A stretch of 64,000 nucleotides of DNA from Planctomyces sp. (GTDB lineage Bacteria; Planctomycetota; Planctomycetia; Planctomycetales; Planctomycetaceae), in assembly GCA_016795105.1 (NCBI GenBank), contig JAEUIH010000020.1, positions 1 to 64,000 of the forward strand, written 5' to 3'. The notes below the pieces were generated by a model. It saw only the letters and a program-made list of their open reading frames with translations, had not been told where the DNA came from and did not search any database. How positions within the stretch are numbered: the stretch's first letter is position 1; each line of letters begins with the position of its first letter. Of the stretch, positions 44,201-51,124 are shown in pieces. A program made the position numbers and the translations under genes.

Positions 44201-45676
44201 CTGAATGCGACTGATCACGAGATTCGGCTCACCGTTGACATTCGTGACCATCCGATCGCCCGGCAGATCTCCCCACAGATCAATCGTTTCTTTCTGGCGC
44301 ACTGGCGAGAGCGTTTTCTGAAACCAGACAGCGTATTGCTGCGCTGGAACCAGTTCAGGCTCAGCCTCTTTCAGGAACTGTTCGTACGAGCCCAGCGCCC
44401 ACTGACCGATTGTACGACCTTTGGTCTGTATCATCTGAAACAAGGCTTCGGGGGATTCAGGAACTGAACTTCCCAGATCATACCCTTCTGATTCCAGTCG
44501 TTTCAGGGTGTTCCAGAGAGCCGGTGCAACTTCAAGTCCACCGGCCGAGAGCGCAGCCATACCCGGTGACTTGTAGTAGACGATGACGAGTCGTTTATCG
44601 AAGTTCTGCTTCTTTCGCAGCTTTAGCCAGTTGAGTGCCAGACTGACGCGTGACTGCATTTGTTCATCGATTGGTGTGCGTACACTGAGCCGACGTTCGT
44701 TGGGCTCCATAGAAGAGACAACGATCGGCTCGATGATTCCATCCAGTTCCGGAGAAGTTATGGACTGACCGAGAAAGCCGCCTTCCATGCCACGTTCGTC
44801 AGCCATCCATTTCTCTTCACTGCTCATCAGTGGCAATGCACTCACGACAGGGCAGTTGAGTTCCTTGAGCAGCCGAGTTCCCGAGTCACCGGTGCCGAGG
44901 CGTCCGTGGGGAAACGTAAGAACGAGATCGGGACGAACTTCACGCAACAGGGAGAACGCTTCCATTCGTCCAAAGACGGGATAGACACGTGCGCCTCCCT
45001 GTTCGAGCGCGGTGATCATGGCGTCAACCGGAGCTCGGTTCAGCAGATCATGAGGGTCAGCGAAGCCAGCCAGAAGTGCAATTCGAGGAGCATCGGCCGG
45101 TATGCCAGGGTTATTCTGAACAAGAAAGCTGTCAAATTCGGGAAGTGTCTCGAGAACGATGCTGCCGAGATGGAAGAAGCCAAACTGAGGCCGCTCCACC
45201 ACCGGTGGGACTTCCACGTCACGGCCTGCAAGATGATGGGCTGCATAGTGAGCCATGCCGATCAGGTTTTGTTCGCCTCCGTGTCGCATGTACAGATCGA
45301 TCTGTTCGCGATGTTCAGGTGGAACCGAGTTTTGCTGTTCTGACAGAGCGTTCGTCGCAGTGCGAATGTAGATATGCGTCCCCGCAGAACGGGCGCGATC
45401 CAGGCGCTTGACCTGTTCGGGTGTGAGATTCAGGCCTTGACCGCGGATGAAGACGAGCCGGTAATTTGTCAGGTCGGCAGTATCAATTCCGTCATCAGCA
45501 TATCGATGCAGAATATAAGGCGTCTTTTGAATTGCGGATTCCCAGTTCGCCCAGTCCGTGTCGGAGAATCCAACAACTGCGATCCGGACAGGACGAAGGT
45601 ACTCGGAGTAGACCCAGAGACCGGCCAGCGTGCAGACAATCAGGAGGGTGACTGAAATCATCAGCTTCCGTATCAT
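41267..45676 (-). CDS. Membrane-anchored CobN/HmuS-like chelatase
   Basis: A 1469-residue member of the CobN/ChlH/BchH chelatase family. An N-terminal TM anchor (7-26) leads to IAVVGFSDTDW and the CobN body, including HFGTHGSLEFTYGKS near 544, IGDIPHIYPYVINNVGEA, SINAEQTPSQEAWRVG, ISLWGGEFIRSKGTGIAQILFLMGMRPVW and a late ACSYETCGN. A Gly/Ala-rich insert (about 775-830) splits it and a second TM (about 1436-1452) ends it. True CobN is cytosolic and works with CobS/CobT. Two membrane anchors plus adjacent ExbB and DUF2149 genes are instead like HmuS of Bacteroidetes, a CobN relative acting on haem. Whether this one inserts or removes metal is unknown. Confidence 0.85.
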   Translation of the reverse strand: MIRKLMISVTLLIVCTLAGLWVYSEYLRPVRIAVVGFSDTDWANWESAIQKTPYILHRYADDGIDTADLTNYRLVFIRGQGLNLTPEQVKRLDRARSAGTHIYIRTATNALSEQQNSVPPEHREQIDLYMRHGGEQNLIGMAHYAAHHLAGRDVEVPPVVERPQFGFFHLGSIVLETLPEFDSFLVQNNPGIPADAPRIALLAGFADPHDLLNRAPVDAMITALEQGGARVYPVFGRMEAFSLLREVRPDLVLTFPHGRLGTGDSGTRLLKELNCPVVSALPLMSSEEKWMADERGMEGGFLGQSITSPELDGIIEPIVVSSMEPNERRLSVRTPIDEQMQSRVSLALNWLKLRKKQNFDKRLVIVYYKSPGMAALSAGGLEVAPALWNTLKRLESEGYDLGSSVPESPEALFQMIQTKGRTIGQWALGSYEQFLKEAEPELVPAQQYAVWFQKTLSPVRQKETIDLWGDLPGDRMVTNVNGEPNLVISRIQLGKIVIMPQPTVGGGDEGEDEISSIHGTDQAVPHFYLGAYLWARYGFKADAILHFGTHGSLEFTYGKSNCLSRDCWPQILIGDIPHIYPYVINNVGEALVAKRRSNAVIVSHLTPPFMEAGLYGELSLLHDKIHDWEQIEDPLLREETLRSATNLVRELKLAVDLGLDEEALAQRLLSEDELTAVHNYIHQLKDQSVTDGLHVIGRELNDDQIQKTVSAMVGDQGVEQIVQAVQLDDAGDPREYQMELTTQLVNDALSGTISASLLFTEDERKEFDRQEAAENAPDAWSGPTKTGGRPGSAGAGARGNSAGANGAAGADGDAGANSAADPASDQQPARPRSRSVPATNSQSSLQSGNTVAHRWAQPVLTSLNTDESVTPPDNAEEKSPRFYADVEDLKARLNADPKVRRKLYQLLQNMEQNAVRLRSSPSEELNRIVGALNTEYIEPSSGGDPIVNPSSIPTGRNLFSINAEQTPSQEAWRVGMRLTDEMLKAHRSSNGGQYPKQVAISLWGGEFIRSKGTGIAQILFLMGMRPVWNSRGVVHDVEIIPATELGRPRIDVLVQTSGQFRDAAASRISLIDKAVQIVSALGPEEFPNFVREGSEETEKTLKASGVSARDARDFSTARIFGSASNSSYGTQIMGMVEKGDSWEQSSEVADRYINNMSGVYRDGDRWGTVVPGLLEAQLQGVEVVVHPRSSNTWGPMSLDHVYEFMGGITLAVREKTGVDPTGYFSDQRQPGKARVTTSIGAIREEARTTLWNPAFIKGMQKEGPTAAAALTETVRNMYGWNVMQPAAIKQDMWDETYQVYVQDKHDLNMREYFEDRNPYALQDMTSVMLETARKGYWSPDPSVLQNIASLHAELVVKHGAACSYETCGNQSLHEFLLQQLNAPGTSGSPELQSQYQASLNSTLQPSNPLPEVTGIQMEEVQEEVKETASRNDQEQPAWGVLLLCLLLCSTALISESLRRTFSGNLAASR

Positions 45677-45679
45677 AAA

Positions 45680-46150
45680 TCACCTCTTTTCACTTTCAGC
45701 TGGCACATAGATGACTCTGCCATCAGGCAGTCGATAAGCCTGACCGAGCAGTTCGCCCTGACCGGCTCCGGTCGCATCTGTTGCTTCGTAGCGTTTAATC
45801 TCGTTCTCTTCCTTGACGATAATTTCCATCTCCGGAGTTCCAGGGTTTGTGATGACCGTATAGTCACTCTGGTTAAGTAATGCCGGGATTTGCAGATACG
45901 ATACGAGGGCCACCATCAGGGCAACGGAGAACACCATGGCCACGTCAAAAAGGTTGACGAGTCCTGCCAGCGGATCGTCTTCTTCGTGTTCTGCCATGTT
46001 GCCTGAGAATGAACTCCGACGATGCTGAAAACGAAGCTCCAGTGTTGCCGACGCACGAGTGCGATCCGCGACGAAGTTGACAGCCGTTGCGGAGCCAGCG
46101 GTTGTCGGGCCTGCCGTAGAGGAATCCGATGCGATGCTGGAATAGCTCAT
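45680..46150 (-). CDS. DUF2149 protein, ExbD-like partner
   Basis: 156 residues. A Ser/Ala/Thr-rich cytoplasmic N-terminus leads to EEDDPLAGLVNLFDVAMVFSVALMVALVSYL, one TM (67-87) with an Asp (D69) at its start. The periplasmic end includes EIIVKEENEIKRYEAT and AYRLPDGRVIYVP. The Asp-at-TM-start layout is that of ExbD/TolR, where that Asp carries protons. The start at 46150 overlaps the ExbB-like gene by ATGA and the stop is 3 nt before the CobN start, so the three are coupled. Confidence 0.8.
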   Translation of the reverse strand: MSYSSIASDSSTAGPTTAGSATAVNFVADRTRASATLELRFQHRRSSFSGNMAEHEEDDPLAGLVNLFDVAMVFSVALMVALVSYLQIPALLNQSDYTVITNPGTPEMEIIVKEENEIKRYEATDATGAGQGELLGQAYRLPDGRVIYVPAESEKR

Positions 46151-46833
46151 GCAGGAACCTCCTCTCCGGAACGAATCGCCAACGGGTGATTGGCGGACGC
46201 AGCGGCTGCTTCCTGTCTGGCGGCAGCTGGGATTCCAGCAACTGCAGGCGGGCAATTCAGACTGCTGAGCCGGTCAGCAGCAAAATTCAGCAGCGCAGCG
46301 TCCGCCTGATACCACCGTCGTCTGAGGGATGTGAGTGAGGCTGCAATCATTCCAACGAGCAGGCCGATAACGGTTGTTGAAAATGCGATGACAAGATTGC
46401 TGCTCATCGTCTGAATGTCACCAACTGCCAAACCAACCAGAGCCGGGCCGAGGGGAATCAGAGTCCCCATCAGCCCCAAAGCCGGGCCGTTCCGAATGTA
46501 GGACCGCAGGACATCGAGTCTTTGCTGCCACTGCAGTTCTGCCTGGCTGATACTGAATGCCATCCGAGAGTTGTCGTTCCATCCGGCAATCAGCGATTTG
46601 AGTGAACTACAGAGAACCCCGTTACCCGGGAGTTCCGGCCATGTGGCTGCTGATCCGATCAGGCAGTGCTCCAGCGTACGGCGAGCCGACTTCTGGCGGG
46701 CTCGTTCCAGATATTCATACATCACCTGGCCAATGAGCATCAGGATTCTCGTGAGTGCCCACAACAACGCCAGCATCATTGGGATCAGAAGAGCCGAAGA
46801 AAGGACGTAGAACGTTTGAGTGATCAGATTCAT
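46147..46833 (-). CDS. MotA/TolQ/ExbB-family proton channel
   Basis: 228 residues with three TM segments (about 9-35, 113-138, 146-170). The family core is YIRNGPALGLMGTLIPLGPALVGLAVGDIQTMSSNLVIAFSTTVIGLLVG. ExbB/TolQ proteins form pentamers that use the proton gradient to move a partner in the periplasm. Here the partner should be the DUF2149 protein, whose start overlaps this stop, and the machine should energise the CobN-like protein. No TonB or TonB-dependent receptor gene lies in the window. Confidence 0.85.
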   Translation of the reverse strand: MNLITQTFYVLSSALLIPMMLALLWALTRILMLIGQVMYEYLERARQKSARRTLEHCLIGSAATWPELPGNGVLCSSLKSLIAGWNDNSRMAFSISQAELQWQQRLDVLRSYIRNGPALGLMGTLIPLGPALVGLAVGDIQTMSSNLVIAFSTTVIGLLVGMIAASLTSLRRRWYQADAALLNFAADRLSSLNCPPAVAGIPAAARQEAAAASANHPLAIRSGEEVPA

Positions 46834-46880
46834 TCAGAAGATTCCAGTTCGAATACGGTCGTTCGGGCTGCGTTGGGGTT

Positions 46881-47633
46881 TCACAGTCCGGGGCCTGGTA
46901 GTCCGGAGTTTCTCAGCTCGGAGCTCCTCATCGAGGTCACAAAGCCCAGTCCGACAAGCACCGCGGAGACAGCAACCGCGACACAGAGTTCGCTGAGGGA
47001 GATGGATCGGATTTGAGAAGCGGCAGTGACATCCACAGCCGCCGGAAGTGATTGCCCGGCCGCAGACATGAGGATGCTCATCAATCCGCTGACCGTACAT
47101 AAACTCAGAGAAGCCATATTCCTGCGATCAGGGGTAAACAGTAAGCCGATCAGAGTCAGTCCTGCCACGACAGAGCCGCCCGCGATTCCGATCCAGAGTC
47201 CGACAGATTCGGGACGGCTGTTGGGAAGGCTCAGGAGTAACCAGTGCTCGGCAATCAGCATCTGTACTAGTAGTATCGGAGACGTGACCGTATGAATCAC
47301 TCCCACCGCAATTCCCCAGAATCGAATCTCCGGATCGCTGACCATCCGAACGGTTGCCGCGAAAGCTGCGACGATAAGTATCAACTGGAAGACACTAACA
47401 GGCAGCAGGACCGAATCTGCCAGTAAGAGTGCGCTGAGTTCTTCTGTGGAATTTGCGTCAGCGACAGGATTCATCAGGAATCCGGCAAGTGCAGTCAAAC
47501 CTGCCGCGAGAGGCAGCAAATGCCATTGGCGCGACGCTGCAAGTCCGATCGCGGTATTGAGCACAGCGATGAGGCAACATGCAGCGAGCAGCAGAAGGTC
47601 GGAACGCCCGATGAGTAGAGTGATTGATTCCAC
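46881..47633 (-). CDS. Hypothetical multi-TM protein heading the CobN operon
   Basis: 250 residues with about seven hydrophobic segments (first LLLLAACCLIAVLNTAIGLA; a central ILIVAAFAATVRMV; last LCVAVAVSAVLVGLGFVTS). No family is recognised with confidence. Bacteroidetes hmu operons also have an unassigned membrane protein next to the ExbB and DUF2149 genes, so this could be its counterpart. It sits 47 nt upstream of the ExbB-like gene. The promoter region to its right has two TGCA dyads shared with the divergent DUF1559 gene. Confidence 0.6.
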   Translation of the reverse strand: MESITLLIGRSDLLLLAACCLIAVLNTAIGLAASRQWHLLPLAAGLTALAGFLMNPVADANSTEELSALLLADSVLLPVSVFQLILIVAAFAATVRMVSDPEIRFWGIAVGVIHTVTSPILLVQMLIAEHWLLLSLPNSRPESVGLWIGIAGGSVVAGLTLIGLLFTPDRRNMASLSLCTVSGLMSILMSAAGQSLPAAVDVTAASQIRSISLSELCVAVAVSAVLVGLGFVTSMRSSELRNSGLPGPGL

Positions 47634-47704
47634 GAGTCAACCCCGGGGATAGCAGGAGCGACAGCGACATTCGCGACAGATCGCGTCGGTCAGAAAACAA
47701 AATA

Positions 47705-47758
47705 CATGCATACGCATTGCATGTGATGATTTGATACACTAGCATTGCAGGTGCATAC
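47705..47758. promoter_or_regulatory. Candidate Zur boxes B1 and B2 in a divergent promoter
   Basis: B1, CATGCATACGCATTGCATG (47705-47723), has perfect 6-bp arms CATGCA/TGCATG. B2, GCATTGCAGGTGCATAC (47742-47758), is a looser relative, 37 bp on. They sit between the CobN operon (minus) and the DUF1559 gene (plus) and could control both. Confidence 0.5.
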
Positions 47759-47797
47759 AGGCAATAGTTACAAAAACAGTTCCTGGAGAATTGGCGT

Positions 47798-48787
47798 ATG
47801 AATCGAAAACTGCGACTTCGGTCACGGGGGTTTACACTGATCGAACTTCTGGTGGTGATTGCCATTATTGCGATCCTGATTGCTCTGCTGCTTCCTGCTG
47901 TTCAGCAGGCGCGAGAGGCTGCAAGGAGGACTCAGTGCAAAAACAATCTCAAGCAATTGGGTTTGGCGATGCACAACTACGAGTCAACTCATTCAGTGTT
48001 TCCTCTGATTTCCTTCAATCATCAGGGCTATTCGCCTCAGGCTCAGATTCTGCCGTTTCTGGAGCAGGGGAACCTGCATTCGCTGATCGACTTCAATCAG
48101 CCATTGCTGGTGGGCAGTGGCCCAACAGCGACACTGAATCCGGTGCATATTGGGCTTCAGGATCGGCTGATTAACGTATTTCTCTGTCCTTCTGACAGTG
48201 GTGATCCGATGCTGTTTGATAGTGGATATCAATGGGCCGGTACGAACTACATGGTGAACACAGGATCGGGGGCGGGGCTGAACTACTTCGAAGGGGGTTC
48301 ACCGCAGCCGGACGGGATGTTCTGGCGCGGGTCGAGTACGAGGTTTCGTGACATTACCGATGGTACATCAAACACGCTGCTCATGGCTGAGACTCTGTTT
48401 GGCGGACGCAATGCTGTGTCAACCACAGTATTGACGGACGTGCGTCGGCAGACTCAGCGAGCAAGCGGTGGTGGCGGTCCGGGTAGCCGGACATCGGAGA
48501 ATTTGGTTGCTGCGGCTCCAGCCGGTTTCAATGGGGTTCGTGCGGGATCGTGGATTCGGACAACCGGGTATCACATCACAACGAATGGGTACTATACGCC
48601 GAACCATCGGCTGCCCGATGTGCTGCATCATGGTCATATTGTCGCAAGCAGTCGCAGTCTTCATACCGGAGGGACTCAGACGCTGTTGGTTGACGGGAGT
48701 GTTCGCTTTGTGTCTGACAGTGTGGACGTGGGCACATGGCGAGCTCTCTTCACACGCGGTACCGGCGAAGTCACGGGTGAGTTCTAG
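47798..48787 (+). CDS. DUF1559 (H-X9-DG) pseudopilin
   Basis: 329 residues of the large planctomycete DUF1559 family: prepilin site [35 protein letters not shown], then [16 protein letters not shown]. The ending [19 protein letters not shown] gives His plus nine residues plus Asp-Gly. The N-terminal helix should be cleaved and methylated by a PilD-type peptidase. It is divergent from the CobN operon across the B1/B2 dyads, so a link to that system is plausible, although planctomycetes carry very many DUF1559 genes. Confidence 0.92.
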   Translation: MNRKLRLRSRGFTLIELLVVIAIIAILIALLLPAVQQAREAARRTQCKNNLKQLGLAMHNYESTHSVFPLISFNHQGYSPQAQILPFLEQGNLHSLIDFNQPLLVGSGPTATLNPVHIGLQDRLINVFLCPSDSGDPMLFDSGYQWAGTNYMVNTGSGAGLNYFEGGSPQPDGMFWRGSSTRFRDITDGTSNTLLMAETLFGGRNAVSTTVLTDVRRQTQRASGGGGPGSRTSENLVAAAPAGFNGVRAGSWIRTTGYHITTNGYYTPNHRLPDVLHHGHIVASSRSLHTGGTQTLLVDGSVRFVSDSVDVGTWRALFTRGTGEVTGEF

Positions 48788-48829
48788 GCGTTTCCGCAAT
48801 TCAAAGTTATCGCTACGAAGGTTGATCCA

Positions 48830-49264
48830 TTGTTGTCGAACGACATCGGGGAACTGCGGACGAGAATTCTGCAGGCTGTTTTGCTTGTGTTCATCTGTGC
48901 GGGTTGTTCGTCGGGAGAGGGGCAGCATTCCGAAGGGGGGACTGTCTGCGTGATTCTGGCGGGCATTCATCCGCTGAAGGATGTTCAGGTGTCGGTCTTT
49001 TCGGATGATCGCCCCGAAGATCAGCCCATTGCGTTCGGTATCTCAGATGACAATGGTCGACTACTTCTGAGACAGCGGGAATCACTTTCGGGGTTTCAGC
49101 TTCCGGAAGGTGGTTATCGGTTGACGATTGAGTCGGTCGGAGAGTTTCAGCTGATATGGCCCGGCGAATTCTCCGACCCACTCCGAACACCGCTGAAGCA
49201 GTTGTGGGCACCGAATGGCAGTGAGCTGATCCTGGATGTGCCGGAGCCAAAACTGAATCTGTAG
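48830..49264 (+). CDS. Small lipoprotein with a carboxypeptidase-regulatory-like fold
   Basis: 144 residues. The lipobox is LVFICAGC (Cys26 from the first TTG). After it, GTVCVILAGIHPLKDVQVSVFSDD, GISDDNGRLLLRQ and GGYRLTIESVG follow the pattern of transthyretin/carboxypeptidase-regulatory-like beta domains common next to DUF1559 genes in planctomycetes. The start is TTG at 48830 (GAAGG upstream), with another TTG three bases on; no ATG is available. It follows the DUF1559 gene by 42 nt. Confidence 0.65.
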   Translation: MLSNDIGELRTRILQAVLLVFICAGCSSGEGQHSEGGTVCVILAGIHPLKDVQVSVFSDDRPEDQPIAFGISDDNGRLLLRQRESLSGFQLPEGGYRLTIESVGEFQLIWPGEFSDPLRTPLKQLWAPNGSELILDVPEPKLNL

Positions 49265-49365
49265 CTGTGATCGCTGCTTCAGGGTTCGTGTATTTCGTGG
49301 TCACCGATCACGCTGGCTACACGCTGGATGCTGATAACGCGATGTATTCAGGGATCCTGCCGGGG

Positions 49366-50688
49366 TTACTCAGCCTTGTCCGGCGTTAAAGGCGGGAACA
49401 GAAAACGGAGCGCATCAGGCAGTTGGCGGGACCAGGCACGCTCATCATGTGTGCCTTCCTTCGCCTCCAGAAAAAGAATGTTCCGGTCGGACTTTTGATC
49501 AGCACTTGTCAGCAGTTCGTGCAATCGCCGACATCTGTCAACAGCAGCAGTCCGTGTTGATTCGTCTCGCCCTTCACGTGCCCCCATCGACAGCCATATT
49601 CTCGCTTCGATCGGGAGGCGTGTTTCTGTCGAGAGTTCCGTCAGGATGCGTTCGTCAGCCCATCCCAGAGAAGGCGATATCGCTGCGCATCCGCCAAAGA
49701 TATCCGGGCGATGGATACATGCATGGATCGAGATCAGACCTCCCAATGATGACCCCCCAGTCACTGTCGAGTCTCGGTTTGTCAGAGTTCGATAGTTGCG
49801 ATCGATCATAGGTTTGAGTTCGTCTGCGAGGAAGCGGATATAGTTCAACCCGTTGCCACCTCGTTCGGACTGAGCGTCTCGGGATACCGTGTATTCATCG
49901 ATGCGATCCGGCGTATTCCAGATACCGACGATGATCAGCGGGCAGATCTCCTGTTGTGCAATCAGTCGCGATGCAGTTTCATCAGCCTGCCATTCGGTAC
50001 CGAAGGCCGCAGTTGCTGAATCAAACAGATTTTGTCCATCATGCATGTACAGGACAGGGTAGCGGTCGGTGTTTTGGTCGTAGCCCGGAGGGAGCCAGAC
50101 AGCTACAGTGCGTTTTGCTGGTAAGAACTCGGAGGCCAGCTCTTCGTGAAGAACAAGGGAGCCTGTCACGGTTGATTTGCCGGTGGTTGGCTTTGCCCAT
50201 CCTTCTACGGAAACCCGGAACTCCTGAACGGCTTCGTTGACTGCTGGTTCGATGGCGAGGCGTCGGTTGGGTATGTCGAGCCCCTGAGAGTTCTTTTCGA
50301 CCTGTTGCCATGAGCCCTGAGTAATTTTGCACTCAACCTGTGAACCCGCAGGGGCCAGAAACTCGCCCTGATAGGTGCCATCCGTTGCTCGCGTCAAAAG
50401 CAGTCCGTTGGGTTTCCATTGTCCAAGGGCACGTAGATTTCCGGCCAGATAAATCCGTGGCGGTTTTGGTGGGTGGATGACTGTTTCGGCTGGAGAACCG
50501 GCCGCTTCGTCCGGAGCACTGACAGCTTCAGTTGGGACATGAACAACGATTCGGACGCGAGTCTCAGATGGGGATTCTGCGAGCAACTGTTGCAGAGAGA
50601 GGCAGCTGAAGCAAGCTGTTGTGAAGGCGATCAGGATGTTTTGGAGACCTCGATACCGGCTTTGTAATGTGATCATGGTCGAGATCAT
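49366..50688 (-). CDS. Exported esterase with N-terminal starch-binding-like domain
   Basis: 440 residues. Signal peptide (1-38). The domain at about 45-155 (RIVVHVPTEAV ... IYLAGNLRALGQWKPNGLLLTRATDGTYQGEFLAPAG) looks like a CBM20/CBM48-type beta-sandwich. An alpha/beta-hydrolase of the esterase D/enterobactin-esterase type follows: VAVWLPPGYDQNTDRYPVLYMHDGQNLF, nucleophile Ser in TGGSSLGGLIS, and late His in EGTHDERAW. The substrate may be an acylated sugar, or a siderophore ester as in Fes-like enzymes. The latter would suit the metal theme, but nothing in the sequence decides it. Confidence 0.82.
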   Translation of the reverse strand: MISTMITLQSRYRGLQNILIAFTTACFSCLSLQQLLAESPSETRVRIVVHVPTEAVSAPDEAAGSPAETVIHPPKPPRIYLAGNLRALGQWKPNGLLLTRATDGTYQGEFLAPAGSQVECKITQGSWQQVEKNSQGLDIPNRRLAIEPAVNEAVQEFRVSVEGWAKPTTGKSTVTGSLVLHEELASEFLPAKRTVAVWLPPGYDQNTDRYPVLYMHDGQNLFDSATAAFGTEWQADETASRLIAQQEICPLIIVGIWNTPDRIDEYTVSRDAQSERGGNGLNYIRFLADELKPMIDRNYRTLTNRDSTVTGGSSLGGLISIHACIHRPDIFGGCAAISPSLGWADERILTELSTETRLPIEARIWLSMGAREGRDESTRTAAVDRCRRLHELLTSADQKSDRNILFLEAKEGTHDERAWSRQLPDALRFLFPPLTPDKAE

Positions 50689-51124
50689 CGTTTCAGTTTG
50701 GGGTGGAGTCCTGCATCATTGCGGGCATCATTGCGGGAGAGTGGCATGATAAGCGTGTCCGGTACTGTTCGACAATGGGCTTCATTCAATGTTGGGAGGT
50801 GGTGTGTACCGGGAGTTGGTGTCGATTTTGGTGCACATCTGTTCGGAAATGTCAGAAACGGTTCCTGACACCTTTAAAGAGGGGGGGGGGCACCTTTTAA
50901 GGGGCGTTCCGGGAAAATTTGGGTTCGGGTTGGAGTTGGTAGTCGATTGATGAAGAAGGATTCGATATTCTCAATGGTGGATGCGGTCCTGCTGTGGCTC
51001 TGTTGAATTTGCTTAAATCCGCAGGTTTTAACAATGTTCATGGTCGCCGTAACCAGCCTTCCTGTTGATCCTGCCTTCCTTCAGCTTTCCCCATCTCCTT
51101 CCTCAGAGACGATTCGGAGCGGTA
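50689..51124. other. Spacer with REP-like element and poly-G run
   Basis: 436 bp between the divergent esterase and PSCyt genes. It holds the REP-like copy at 50856-50903 with a run of ten G (50881-50890). No gene is seen. The TTG at 51065, which extends the downstream frame, has no ribosome site. Confidence 0.5.
50856..50903 (+). repeat. RAYT-type REP-like element, copy 2
   Basis: AAACGGTTCCTGACACCTTT (50856-50875) is the exact reverse complement of the sequence at 55846-55865 just upstream of the RAYT gene. A TGTCAG/CTGACA 6-bp stem can form (50850-50870). The G-rich arm that follows (aaagagg, ten G, cacctttt) resembles that after copy 1 at 34537. Confidence 0.8.

Noticed and set aside
41267-45676. 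Cobalamin cobaltochelatase CobN in a B12 pathway
   Set aside because: Membrane anchors at both ends and linkage to ExbB and DUF2149 instead of CobS/CobT or other B12 genes point to the HmuS-like branch, though not decisively.
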